DNA of 19,614 bases from Sphingomonadales bacterium (GCA_027489295.1 JAIYAA010000076.1:1-19614), one strand, 5' to 3'; numbered from the stretch's first letter, positions 7,600 through 15,658 are shown. Notes: generated by a model not told the origin, from the sequence alone. Numbers and translations are program-made.

Positions 7600-8961
7600 A
7601 TGGTACCCATCACCCTCGACTCCGGCCCCGGAACGCCGCCGCCGCCGCCCGCGCCCCGGCGCTGGTACGGACATCTGTATGTCCAGGTGCTGGTCGCGAT
7701 CATCGCCGGCGTGCTGATCGGCCATTATGCGCCGGCCACCGGCGAGGCGCTTAAGCCGCTGGGCGACGGGTTCATCAAGCTGGTGAAGATGATCATCGCC
7801 CCGGTGATCTTCCTGACGATCGTCACCGGCATCGCCGGGATGCGCGATCTGCGGGCGGTGGGGCGGGTCGCTGCCAAGGCGTTCGCCTATTTCCTGTGCT
7901 TCTCCACGCTGGCGCTGATCGTGGGCCTGGTGGTCGGCAATCTCGTGCAGCCGGGCGCCGGGCTGAACATCGATCCGGCGACGCTCAATGCCGGCAAGGT
8001 CGCGGAATACACCGCCAAGGCGCACGATTCGACGATCACCGGCTTCCTCCTGGGTATCATCCCCGACACCTTCCTCTCGGCGATCACCGAGGGCAACATT
8101 CTCCAGACGCTGTTCGTCGCGATCCTGTTCGGCATCGGCCTGGCATTGCTCGGCGAGCGCAGCACCCGCGTGGTGGCAGCGCTGGAGGACGTATCGCTGG
8201 CAATGTTCAAGGTCGTCGCGATCCTGATGAAGGCTGCCCCGATCGGCGCATTCGGCGCGATGGCCTTCACCATCGGCAAATACGGCGTCGGCACGCTGGC
8301 CAATCTCGCGATGCTGCTTGGCACCTTCTACCTCACCTCGGCGCTGTTCGTCGTCGTGGTGCTCGGCACGGTCTCGGCGCTGGCCGGTTTCTCGATCTTC
8401 CGCCTGATCGCCTATCTCAAGACCGAGCTGCTGCTGGTGCTCGGCACCTCCTCCTCCGAAAGCGCGCTGCCCGCGCTGATCGACAAGATGGAGCGTGCCG
8501 GTTGCCCCAAGACGATCGTCGGCCTCGTCGTCCCGACCGGCTACTCGTTCAATCTCGACGGCACCAACATCTACATGACGCTCGCGGCGCTGTTCATCGC
8601 CCAGGCAACCGGCGTGCAGCTGTCGCTGGAGCAGCAGGTGCTGCTGCTCGGCGTGGCGATGCTGTCGTCGAAGGGGGCGGCGGGCGTCACCGGCGCAGGG
8701 TTCATCACGCTGGCGGCAACGCTATCGATCGTGCCCAGCGTTCCCGTGGCCGGCATGGCGCTGATCCTGGGGGTCGATCGCTTCATGTCGGAGTGCCGCA
8801 GCCTCACCAATTTCATCGGCAATGCGGTGGCGACGGTGGTCGTATCGCGCTGGGAGGGGCGGCTGGATCATGCCGCGCTGCACGCCGCGCTGAACGGTGC
8901 TCCGGCCGACGCCAACCCGCGTGGGGACGCGCTTCCCGTCCGCACCGTTCCGGCCGAATAA
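7600..8961 (+). CDS. dctA: C4-dicarboxylate/H+ symporter DctA (DAACS family)
   Basis: The 453-residue inner-membrane carrier shows the hallmarks of the dicarboxylate/amino acid:cation symporter family: [21 protein letters not shown] (TM2 region, about 58-78), the serine-rich re-entrant loop [10 protein letters not shown] (282-291), [19 protein letters not shown] (314-332) and the second re-entrant loop [14 protein letters not shown], followed by [25 protein letters not shown]. It should import succinate, fumarate and malate with protons. Its length matches DctA. The cytoplasmic N-terminus carries five consecutive prolines (residues 13-17), a likely EF-P-dependent stall site. The gene is divergent from dctB and is followed after 10 bp by a porin gene, so the two are probably one transcript. 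DctA is preferred over GltP because of the DctB/DctD neighbours; substrate assignment is by context. Confidence 0.95.
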   Translation: MVPITLDSGPGTPPPPPAPRRWYGHLYVQVLVAIIAGVLIGHYAPATGEALKPLGDGFIKLVKMIIAPVIFLTIVTGIAGMRDLRAVGRVAAKAFAYFLCFSTLALIVGLVVGNLVQPGAGLNIDPATLNAGKVAEYTAKAHDSTITGFLLGIIPDTFLSAITEGNILQTLFVAILFGIGLALLGERSTRVVAALEDVSLAMFKVVAILMKAAPIGAFGAMAFTIGKYGVGTLANLAMLLGTFYLTSALFVVVVLGTVSALAGFSIFRLIAYLKTELLLVLGTSSSESALPALIDKMERAGCPKTIVGLVVPTGYSFNLDGTNIYMTLAALFIAQATGVQLSLEQQVLLLGVAMLSSKGAAGVTGAGFITLAATLSIVPSVPVAGMALILGVDRFMSECRSLTNFIGNAVATVVVSRWEGRLDHAALHAALNGAPADANPRGDALPVRTVPAE

Positions 8962-8971
8962 GGGCGCTTCC

Positions 8972-10420
8972 ATGCAGTTTCTGGTTCGCGCCCTTGGCGC
9001 CACCCCCGCGCTCGTCCTGGCGCTGTCGGCCTCCGCGCAGACTGCCGACAAGGCCAGCCTCTATCCCGCCGCTGCCGCCGGAGACGGCGCCACCACCGGC
9101 GGCTACAATCTGTCGCGTTGGGCGGAGGATTGGCGCACGCTCTGTGATCCCGCCAAGCGCGTCGATCCGATCGACGCCCTCAAATGCGTCAAGCTGACGC
9201 CGAGCGGCGACGTCTATGTCACCTTTTCGGGCGAAGCGCGGCTGCGCGTCAACCACACCACCAATCCCAATCTGCGCGACAGCCGCGCGCAGAGGCAGGA
9301 TATCGTGCGCCTGGTCGGCGGAGCGGACCTGCACGTCGGCGAGCATCTGCGCGTCTACGCGGAGGTGGCGCATGGCGGTATCGGCGGGGTGGAGCTGGGC
9401 GCGCCGGCGGCGACGCTGCGCAACGATGTTGCCGTCCAGCAGCTGTTCGTCGAGGCCAAAGGCAGGATCGCCGACGTGGATGTCGGCGCGCGCTATGGGC
9501 GGCAGGAATTTGTCGACGGCCCCAATCTGCTGGTTTCGCAGCGCGACAACAACACGATCCGCTATACGGTGAATGGCCTGCGCGCCTGGGCGCGGACGGG
9601 GACGATGCGGATCGACGCCTTCGACCTCAAGCCGACGCAATATGGCGATCTCGGCACGGAAGACGACGTGATCGATCCCGCGCGGCGTTTCTCGGGCGTC
9701 ACGCTCGGCTTTGTCGTGCCCAAAGGCTGGTTCGGCGGTTCGAAGCTCTATGTCGATCCCTTCTTCTGGCGGCGGCGCAACAAGGTGGGTGCCTGGGGCG
9801 GACGGGTCGGGCCCGCGACCCGCTATTATCTCGGCACCCATGTCTTCGGCGAGGCGGGGCGCGTGACGATCGACTGGACGGTCAACCATCAATGGGGACA
9901 GTTTCGCGACCAGAAGATCGACGCCTGGCACCTGCTCTTCGCCCAGAATGTGCGGGTCGGAAACGGCGCGGGCGCGCCCCGCCTCGGCCTCCACGCCGAT
10001 TATGCGAGCGGCGGCGGGGGCTATGGCGACGGCAAGCTCCGCAACGCCTATGCCCCGTTCGGAAACAATATCTACTACAGCTATGGGCTTTTCCTGACGC
10101 CTAGCAACCTGATCACCGTCGCGCCCACCTTCAGCGTCTCGCCGGTGCCGACGCTGCGCCTGTCCGGCGCGGTGCAGCGGGCATGGCGTGCGAATGTGCA
10201 TGACGCCGTGTACCGTGCCAGCGGGGCGCCCTTTGCCGGCACGCAGAATGTCCGCGACGCCCGCATCGGGGATGTGCTGCAACTCCAGGCGGTCTGGACG
10301 CTCTCGCCGCGCCTGTCGCTGACGGGACGGTATGAACATCTTGCGGCCGGACCATCCCTGACCAAAGCGGGGTACGCCAGTGCGGACTTTCTGGCAGGGT
10401 GGCTCAGCTTCCGCTTCTGA
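8972..10420 (+). CDS. AlgE-like (alginate export family) outer-membrane porin
   Basis: The 483-residue protein starts with a signal peptide (MQFLVRALGATPALVLALSASAQ). Then follow a short linker with two cysteines (LCDP, LKCVKL) and many amphipathic beta strands ending in FRF-type residues (GWLSFRF), a typical outer-membrane insertion signature. The stretch VYVTFSGEARLRVNHTTNPNLRDSRAQRQDIVRLVGGADLHVGEHLRVYAEV, the segment FVEAKGRIADVDVGARYGRQEFVDGPNLLVSQRDNNTIR and NHQWGQFRDQKIDAWHLL match the alginate-export domain family of 18-strand barrels. AlgE itself exports alginate, but no alginate genes are here. Since it follows dctA by 10 bp with AAGGG before the ATG at 8972, an anion uptake channel for dicarboxylates or related acids is more likely; that substrate is inference. 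An upstream in-frame ATG at 8897 lies inside dctA and would spoil the signal peptide. Confidence 0.88.
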   Translation: MQFLVRALGATPALVLALSASAQTADKASLYPAAAAGDGATTGGYNLSRWAEDWRTLCDPAKRVDPIDALKCVKLTPSGDVYVTFSGEARLRVNHTTNPNLRDSRAQRQDIVRLVGGADLHVGEHLRVYAEVAHGGIGGVELGAPAATLRNDVAVQQLFVEAKGRIADVDVGARYGRQEFVDGPNLLVSQRDNNTIRYTVNGLRAWARTGTMRIDAFDLKPTQYGDLGTEDDVIDPARRFSGVTLGFVVPKGWFGGSKLYVDPFFWRRRNKVGAWGGRVGPATRYYLGTHVFGEAGRVTIDWTVNHQWGQFRDQKIDAWHLLFAQNVRVGNGAGAPRLGLHADYASGGGGYGDGKLRNAYAPFGNNIYYSYGLFLTPSNLITVAPTFSVSPVPTLRLSGAVQRAWRANVHDAVYRASGAPFAGTQNVRDARIGDVLQLQAVWTLSPRLSLTGRYEHLAAGPSLTKAGYASADFLAGWLSFRF

Positions 10421-10458
10421 TGGCGGTCGCGATGCCGGATGCGATGCCTGGCCGTTGC

Positions 10459-10472
10459 TCCGCGCGTGCGGA
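10459..10472. terminator. Small hairpin between convergent genes
   Basis: TCCGC (10459-10463), loop GCGT, GCGGA (10468-10472) is a perfect 5-bp stem in the 54-bp gap between the convergent porin and ABC permease genes. It could act on both strands. There is no T-run on either side, so termination strength is doubtful. Confidence 0.3.
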
Positions 10473-10474
10473 AC

Positions 10475-11968
10475 TCAGGCGTCGGCGCGCCGCATCAGCC
10501 TCGCGATCTGCCCCAGACTGCGCCTGCCCCCGCCCGCGAGCAGGCTGGCGCGGAACACGCGCCCGAGCAGCCAGACTTCGAGGACGATGAAGGCCGCCAG
10601 CGTCACCCCGGAGCCCAGCACCTCCCAGGTGGGAATGCCGCTGCCGAGCCGGGCGAGCACCGTGAAGGGCGTGTAGAGCGGGATCCAGGTCAGCACCTCG
10701 ACGCCAATTCCGCCTGCGCCGCGCAGCACTGCCTGCACCAGCAGCGTGAACGGCATCATGATCACCAGGATCACCGGCGTCAGATACCCCTGTGCGTCGC
10801 GCATCGAGTCGCTCATCGCGCCGATCACCAGGAACAGCATCGATACCATCACATAGCCGGCGGTGAAGAAATAGAGGATCGCCGCCACGCTGCCCGGCGA
10901 CGATACGGGCGCCAGCGCCGGGCGGATCAGCTCGGCGATGGTGCCATGCGTGGCATAGGCGGCAAAGGCGCCGCATGCCGCCCAGGTCACGATCATCGAC
11001 AGTCCGATCGCCACGGTGCCGACCAGCTTGCCGTACATCAGTTCGTTGGGCGAGACGCAGGCCAGCACCGTCTCCAGCAGCTTGTTGCTGCGCTCCTCCA
11101 CCGTGCCCTGCAGCATCCAGCTTCCCGAGAGCACCAGCGACATCATCAGGATATAGGCGCAGGCCAAGGGCAGGATCGAGCGGATCACCACCCGTTCGCG
11201 ACCGCTGCCCTCCGGCGGCGTCGTTACCTGGATGGCCGGGGCGATAGCGCCGGCCGCAGCGGCTGCCTGGGGCGACAGACCATTGGCGGCGAGATAGCGG
11301 GCGCGCAGCTCCTGGGTGAGCACCGTCTGCAGCTTGGCGACGAACGACGCGCGCGGTACGCCGTTGGCCCAGAGCCGCACCGCCGGCGAGGCGCCGAAGT
11401 CGCGGGGGACCAGCACGACATAGTCGACCGGCCTGGCCTGGGCCTTGTCGCCCGGGCGGAGCACCGGTTCGAGCGCCGTGTCGATTGCGTCCGGCGCCGC
11501 CCGTGCGACCGCTGCCGGGGCCTCGACGATGCGATAGCCGGGTTCTGGTGCCTTGAAGCCCTCCGCATCCTCTCTGGAGATCCTTGCGATCGCTGCCCGG
11601 GCGCGTTCGGCGCCGCCGTCGGCGGTGAAGCGGGCAACATCGGCGTCACTGAACCAGCGTTCGGGCTGGGCCCACAGCGCGGTCGGCGCTGCCTTTTGCA
11701 GATCATGTCGCCGGACGTACCGGGCAAGCGCGTCGAGGGTCGCGCGCTGTTCGTCGAGCAGGATCCGCTGGCGCAGCGCGGCGCCCGCAGTGCCGCCGGA
11801 CTGATCGACCAGCATCACCGTCTCGGTATCGGACTTGTCGAGGAAGCGCGAGAATACCGGCCCGAACGCAAAGGCGGCCGGCAGGATCAGCAGGGTGAAC
11901 CAGAAGCTGCGGGTCATCGCGATCTGGCGGAACTCGCGGGCGGCAACGAGCAGGATGTGCTGGAGCAT
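10475..11968 (-). CDS. ABC-2 type exporter permease (NatB/YhaP-like)
   Basis: The 497-residue membrane protein has TM1 at about 21-40 (SFWFTLLILPAAFAFGPVF). A large extracytoplasmic domain (about 45-300) follows, then five further TM segments in the C-terminal half. After TM2 comes TVEERSNKLLETVLACVSPNELMYGKLVG, the characteristic cytoplasmic coupling segment of ABC-2 (PF12698-type) permeases such as NatB and YhaP. With the adjacent ATPase it should form an exporter; sodium, a drug or a lipid-like substrate are all possible and the sequence does not decide. The ATG at 11968 shares its A with the TAA stop of the ATPase gene (TAATG), implying termination-reinitiation and fixed stoichiometry. 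An in-frame start 32 codons upstream lies within the ATPase coding region and adds an arginine-rich leader, so it was rejected. Confidence 0.92.
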   Translation of the reverse strand: MLQHILLVAAREFRQIAMTRSFWFTLLILPAAFAFGPVFSRFLDKSDTETVMLVDQSGGTAGAALRQRILLDEQRATLDALARYVRRHDLQKAAPTALWAQPERWFSDADVARFTADGGAERARAAIARISREDAEGFKAPEPGYRIVEAPAAVARAAPDAIDTALEPVLRPGDKAQARPVDYVVLVPRDFGASPAVRLWANGVPRASFVAKLQTVLTQELRARYLAANGLSPQAAAAAGAIAPAIQVTTPPEGSGRERVVIRSILPLACAYILMMSLVLSGSWMLQGTVEERSNKLLETVLACVSPNELMYGKLVGTVAIGLSMIVTWAACGAFAAYATHGTIAELIRPALAPVSSPGSVAAILYFFTAGYVMVSMLFLVIGAMSDSMRDAQGYLTPVILVIMMPFTLLVQAVLRGAGGIGVEVLTWIPLYTPFTVLARLGSGIPTWEVLGSGVTLAAFIVLEVWLLGRVFRASLLAGGGRRSLGQIARLMRRADA

Positions 11969-12876
11969 TAGCGTGCCTCCCCGCCGACGATGTGAAGAAA
12001 GACCTCGTGCAGGCTGGCGCGGCGCTGCTCGAAGCGGCGCAGCGTGACGCCCTGCGCCGTGCAATGTTCGAGCAGGTCGCCGGGATCATGCCCCGGCTGC
12101 AGACGCACCGTCCATTCCTGCCACGGGCCATCGCCGCCTAGGGCCTGCGCGTCGACCACGCCGGGTAATCCCATGGGCGTGCGCTGCGCGGCGAGGCGGA
12201 TCTCGACGGGCAGCGTCGCGCGCGCCGCTTCCTGCGTGCCCTCGAACAGTTTGCGCCCGCGTGCCAGCAGCAGCAGCCTGTCGCAGAGCCGTTCCGCGTG
12301 CTGCATGACATGGGTGGAGAAGACGACCGCGGCGCCGCCCTTGGCTGCGTGGACGATCTCGTCCTCCAGCAGGCCCTGGTTCACCGGATCGAGTCCGGAA
12401 AACGGCTCGTCCAGCAGCAACAGCTGCGGCTTGTTGACCACCGCGGTCGCGAGCTGGACCTTCTGCGCCATGCCCTTGGAAAGCTTGTCGACCGAGGTCT
12501 TGGCGAAATCGGCCAGGCCGAAGCGCTCGAGCAGAAGCTTGCCCTGGGTGCGGGCATCGGCTGCGGCCATGCCCTTCAGCCGCCCGAAATAGACAATCGT
12601 GTCGAGGGCGGTCATCGACCGGTACAGGCCGCGCTCCTCGGGCAGAAAGCCGAGCACGGCGCTGTTGCCGCGACCCGGCGCGCGACCGAGCACCGAGATG
12701 CTGCCGGAATCGGGTCGCAGGATGTCGAGCACCATGCGCAGCGACGTGGTCTTGCCGGCACCGTTGCCGCCGAGGAACCCGAAGACCTCCCCAGCCGCCA
12801 CCGAAAAGCTCAGATCCTCCACCGCCGTGAAGTCGCCGAAGCGCTTGACCACGTTCTGCAGGCGCAACGCTTCCAT
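11968..12876 (-). CDS. ABC exporter ATPase subunit (NatA/CcmA-like)
   Basis: The 302-residue ATPase has Walker A GGNGAGKT (36-43, with Gly in place of the usual Pro), a Q-loop-region segment LGFLPEERGLY, the signature LSKGMAQKV, Walker B LLLLDEPFSGLDP and the switch histidine in VVFSTHVMQHAERL. EERGLY and the C-terminal extension (about 215-302) after the nucleotide-binding domain are typical of NatA/YhaQ-type exporters. It energises the permease encoded next. The ATG at 12876 is preceded by AGGGGGA at good spacing; a TTG two codons upstream would sit on that site. The gene lies 125 bp from its upstream neighbour and is probably the first gene of a two-gene transcript. Confidence 0.93.
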   Translation of the reverse strand: MEALRLQNVVKRFGDFTAVEDLSFSVAAGEVFGFLGGNGAGKTTSLRMVLDILRPDSGSISVLGRAPGRGNSAVLGFLPEERGLYRSMTALDTIVYFGRLKGMAAADARTQGKLLLERFGLADFAKTSVDKLSKGMAQKVQLATAVVNKPQLLLLDEPFSGLDPVNQGLLEDEIVHAAKGGAAVVFSTHVMQHAERLCDRLLLLARGRKLFEGTQEAARATLPVEIRLAAQRTPMGLPGVVDAQALGGDGPWQEWTVRLQPGHDPGDLLEHCTAQGVTLRRFEQRRASLHEVFLHIVGGEAR

Positions 12877-12902
12877 CGCCAATCCCCCTGATCCCGGAGA
12901 AA

Positions 12903-12931
12903 GATGTATCGAGTGTATCGATCGGCTACAA
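12903..12931 (-). promoter_or_regulatory. Weak promoter candidate with tandem 9-bp repeat before the ABC exporter
   Basis: On the minus strand TTGTAG (12926-12931) and TACATC (12903-12908) are 17 bp apart, each matching consensus at only three positions. Two direct copies of TCGATACA lie here at a 9-bp period (TGTATCGA on the plus strand at 12905-12912 and 12914-12921). The repeat could be a regulator site, or chance. Confidence 0.25.
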
Positions 12932-12960
12932 CAGTCGAATGGAAGGGCGGCCCGGGCTGC

Positions 12961-12982
12961 CGCTCGCCTGGTGTGGCGAGCG
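12961..12982 (-). terminator. Strong hairpin after the alpha/beta hydrolase gene
   Basis: CGCTCGCC (12961-12968), a six-base loop and GGCGAGCG (12975-12982) form a perfect 8-bp GC-rich stem, 19 bases beyond the hydrolase stop codon (13002-13004). No T-run follows on either strand. It probably terminates or stabilises the 3' end of the padR-to-hydrolase transcript and separates it from the ABC exporter promoter. Confidence 0.5.
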
Positions 12983-13001
12983 TGGGATTTCCCGCCCGCT
13001 G

Positions 13002-14546
13002 CTACCGGTTCAGCAGCGCCTCCAGCCAGTCGCCGACCAGCGCGACCAGCCGCGGGGAGCCCGCATTGGGGCCGAGGGTCGCTACTTCCAACTGATTGCC
13101 GGTTACCGCGCCTTCCTGGAACCAGTGACTGAGCCCCTCGAGCACCACCACCGTGCCCCGCGGGTTCTGCGCCAGTGCTTTTCTCGCCTCGGGCGCCTCG
13201 TCCGCGGCGACGACCAAGGGATCTTTCGAGGCGAAGACGGCCAGTACTGGCATCCGCAGCCCCCGCAGATCGGAGGCGGAGCGCAGTCTGGTCGCCCGTC
13301 GCGTCTCCTCTGTGTCGATCATCGCCAGCGCGGCTTCCGCCTCCGGGCGGCGGAAGCCGGCCGCCTCGAAGCGATCGACCACTGTCGTGCGCAGCCGGGC
13401 GATCGTCTCCGCATCCTTTCCGTCGATCCGAGCCTGCAACAGGGTGATCGCAGCATCGATCGCCGTCGCGGAGGGCGCGGCCGGGCGCCCGGCGACGATC
13501 ATCTGGTTGAGGATCGCCCTGCGCAGATACGGCAGGCCGTCGCCGACCGAGCCCACCAGCATCACGATCCCGGCGATGCGGGGATCGGCGGCCGCCACGG
13601 CCGGTGCGATCACGCCGCCCTGGCTGTGGCCGACCAGTGCAATGCGGCGTGGATCGATGTCCCGCCGGCGGCGCATCGCAGCGACCGCGGCGGCGGCGTC
13701 CGCGGTCAGGCGTTCGACATCCTCCCTGTAGATGCCGGTCGACTGGCCGATGCCGCGCTTGTCATATTCCAGTGCGGCGATGCCGTGCGCGGTCAGCCGG
13801 CGGACGATTTCCGGGAAGCCGCCGCGTCCGTTGGGCCCGTGCCCCTGGATCAGCAGCACCAGCGGTACCCGCGCTCTGCCGTGCGTGGCGGGAAGGTGGA
13901 GCGTGCCCGCAAGGGTAACGCCCGGCTCGACGGCGATGCGAACGTCCGTCGCCACCTCGGGCGGGTGAAAACCGGCGAAGGCGCGGGCAATCGCCTTGTC
14001 GTCTGCTGCACCGCGAAGCAGTGCAACCGGTCCCAGCGCCACCTGCGTACGCGCCTGACCAAGCGGCACCGATAGCGCCTGGGAGTTGGCGGCGAAGCGG
14101 GCCGGGGCCGTGCCGCGCAGGATCACGCGCTGCCAGCGCGTTCCCAGCCAAATGGTGGTGCTCGCGAAGCGGGCATATGTCGGCGCCGGTCCCTGCAGCG
14201 CAATGTCGAGCCGTGTCGTCCGGGCTGCGCGCGCCCAGAACACCATCGTGACGGGCTCCCCTGCCGCGATTTCGGACGGGATCGCTACGGTGGCCCCGCT
14301 CGACCACGGCTCGCCCGGCGCGGCGCGGGGCGCCACGAGAAGGACGCTGTCGCCCGGCACGGCGCGATCCCGGGCATGGGAATAGTCCGTGCCGTACACC
14401 GCCCAGCCATGCGCCCCCAACAGCGTGCGCGTCTGTGCCTCGGCCGGCCCATGCGCCAGCGCCAGGATCGCGATCGCCGCCGCCATGCCCAACCGGCCCC
14501 GTATCCCCCGACTTATGGTGCGAGCGCGTGCAGACCGTGTCGTCAT
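13002..14546 (-). CDS. Secreted alpha/beta hydrolase with extra N-terminal beta-rich domain
   Basis: The 514-residue protein has a Sec signal with an arginine-rich start (1-38, ending GPAEAQ). Residues about 40-178 form a beta-rich domain (LLGAHGWAVYGTD, PVTMVFWARAARTTRLDIALQG, IWLGTRWQRVILRGTAP) that resembles CBM4/9-like jelly rolls. The catalytic domain (about 200-514) has LVLLIQGHGPNGRG as the oxyanion-loop strand, nucleophile S308 in GHSQGG, a likely acid D442 in FASKDPL and H474 in LSHWF, so the triad is complete. It should be an esterase or peptidase-like hydrolase acting outside the inner membrane; the substrate is not evident. The ATG at 14546 has AAGGAGAGG four bases upstream, an unusually strong site. 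It lies 25 bp after the membrane-protein gene and probably shares the padR transcript. Confidence 0.87.
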   Translation of the reverse strand: MTTRSARARTISRGIRGRLGMAAAIAILALAHGPAEAQTRTLLGAHGWAVYGTDYSHARDRAVPGDSVLLVAPRAAPGEPWSSGATVAIPSEIAAGEPVTMVFWARAARTTRLDIALQGPAPTYARFASTTIWLGTRWQRVILRGTAPARFAANSQALSVPLGQARTQVALGPVALLRGAADDKAIARAFAGFHPPEVATDVRIAVEPGVTLAGTLHLPATHGRARVPLVLLIQGHGPNGRGGFPEIVRRLTAHGIAALEYDKRGIGQSTGIYREDVERLTADAAAAVAAMRRRRDIDPRRIALVGHSQGGVIAPAVAAADPRIAGIVMLVGSVGDGLPYLRRAILNQMIVAGRPAAPSATAIDAAITLLQARIDGKDAETIARLRTTVVDRFEAAGFRRPEAEAALAMIDTEETRRATRLRSASDLRGLRMPVLAVFASKDPLVVAADEAPEARKALAQNPRGTVVVLEGLSHWFQEGAVTGNQLEVATLGPNAGSPRLVALVGDWLEALLNR

Positions 14547-14571
14547 CCGTCCTCTCCTTGCTGTCGTTCGA

Positions 14572-15222
14572 TCAGAGGATCGCGCCGAGCCTTTCGCCTG
14601 CGTCCCGGCCGCCTTGTGCGGCGTGCCTCCGCGCGAGGGTGCCCAGGGCGGCGAGTTCGATCGCCAGCGCCGCGCCGGGCCATAGCAGCCCCGCCAGCGG
14701 CAGTCCGACGCAGACCATGGCGAGGGCCAGCGTCATCATCGCGGACACCAGGATGCGCAGGGCTGTCGCCACACGCCGCCAGTCACGCTCCGCTACCCAC
14801 CAGGCGAGCGGCAGATGGCTCGCGGCGAGCAACAGCATTGCGAGCGTGAGGGCGGGGCCGATCGCCAGCGATCCCGCATTGAGCAGCGACCGATGGCTTC
14901 CGCTTCCGGACACAAGGCCGAGCATATCGTCGCTGGCCTCCACGAAGGGAACGCCGATCCGCGCCGCCGCGGCGAACAGCGCGGCCATCGGCAGGAACAA
15001 CCCGCAGGCCAGCGCATGGCCCGCAAGGGCAAGCCGCCCCTCGGCATGATGCGGCAGCATCCGCCACGCTCCGATTAGACAGCCCAGAGCGAAGCGAAAC
15101 GCCTGGCCGTCGCGTTCCGCCACGACGAACTCTGCCACCATCGCGTCGCCCCAGGCTTTGTCGTGCGCCCCCAGGCTACCTGTCGCCAGCTTCAGCAGCA
15201 GCCGAGGGAGCGCCGCGCTCAT
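14572..15222 (-). CDS. PadR-associated small membrane protein, 216 aa
   Basis: The N-terminal 60 residues are cytoplasmic and carry KAWGDAMVAEF and AFRFALGCLIGAWR, a motif pair I associate with uncharacterised membrane proteins encoded next to PadR regulators. About four hydrophobic segments follow: 65-90, 115-142, 155-175 and 176-195, with a basic C-terminal tail. No catalytic motif is visible. The ATG at 15222 overlaps the padR stop (ATGA), so translation is coupled. By analogy with PadR-linked membrane proteins it may act in envelope signalling or modulate the regulator; this is inference. The function is unknown. Confidence 0.82.
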   Translation of the reverse strand: MSAALPRLLLKLATGSLGAHDKAWGDAMVAEFVVAERDGQAFRFALGCLIGAWRMLPHHAEGRLALAGHALACGLFLPMAALFAAAARIGVPFVEASDDMLGLVSGSGSHRSLLNAGSLAIGPALTLAMLLLAASHLPLAWWVAERDWRRVATALRILVSAMMTLALAMVCVGLPLAGLLWPGAALAIELAALGTLARRHAAQGGRDAGERLGAIL

Positions 15223-15521
15223 GCCAGCGCCGGCCTGCCGCCCGCGGCCTCCGGTCCTTCGGACTGGTCCTGCGCCAGCTGCAGTCCGGCCGCGGTCAGG
15301 CGATAGGCATGTCTCGGCGGCCGGCCCGGCTGTTCGGGGGCATGCCAGGTCGCCTCGACCAGCCCCTGTTCGGTCATCCGCATCAGCAATGGGTACACCG
15401 TGCCCGACAGCAGGCCGGTCTGCTTCATCAGCTCATAGCCGTGGCACCATCCAGGCGCGTGTGCCGCGAGCGTCTGCAGCAGCGTGCGCATCTGGGGAGA
15501 GGGACGACGTGAACGGCGCAT
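15219..15521 (-). CDS. PadR family transcriptional regulator
   Basis: The 100-residue protein is a short PadR-type winged helix. MRTLLQTLAAHAPGWCHGYELMKQTGLLSGTVYPLLMRMTEQGLVEATW contains the helix-turn-helix with the GYELMK and SGTVYPLL motifs conserved in PadR. It is followed by the wing (PGRPPRHAYRLTAAGLQLA). The C-terminal dimerisation helix is very short, as in the small PadR subgroup. PadR proteins repress their own operon and release it on binding a small ligand. This gene is first in a run with a membrane protein and a secreted hydrolase, which it most likely controls. No Shine-Dalgarno sequence is seen before the ATG at 15521, and the predicted transcription start lies at or next to that ATG. 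Confidence 0.93.
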   Translation of the reverse strand: MRRSRRPSPQMRTLLQTLAAHAPGWCHGYELMKQTGLLSGTVYPLLMRMTEQGLVEATWHAPEQPGRPPRHAYRLTAAGLQLAQDQSEGPEAAGGRPALA

Positions 15522-15527
15522 GCGAAC

Positions 15528-15556
15528 AATACGACATATGTAGATTTAAGAGTCAA
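15528..15556 (-). promoter_or_regulatory. padR promoter with palindromic operator in the spacer
   Basis: On the minus strand TTGACT (15551-15556, five of six -35 matches) is followed after 17 bp by CGTATT (15528-15533, weak -10). The self-complementary octamer ACATATGT (15534-15541) fills the part of the spacer next to the -10. Known PadR operators are ATGT/ACAT-type dyads, so this fits autorepression. Predicted initiation falls near 15521-15522, at the start codon, implying leaderless or nearly leaderless mRNA. Confidence 0.5.
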
Positions 15557-15658
15557 GCGGAGGGTCGCGCGTCGCTGCCATCGGCGTCGGCCTGATGCCG
15601 GCGACAACCGGGCGGAGGCGCCGACCCGGTGTAAACCGCGCGATCCGGGGCCGCTGAG

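Noticed and set aside
8813..10339. 508-codon open frame on the minus strand opposite the porin
   Set aside because: The porin frame has a signal peptide and barrel motifs; the antisense frame has none.
10439..11971. 510-codon open frame on the plus strand opposite the ABC permease
   Set aside because: It is rich in His, Gln and Arg with no domain; the minus frame is a clear ABC-2 permease.
12939..14075. 378-codon open frame on the plus strand opposite the alpha/beta hydrolase
   Set aside because: Antisense to a gene with a complete catalytic triad; no ribosome site or domain.
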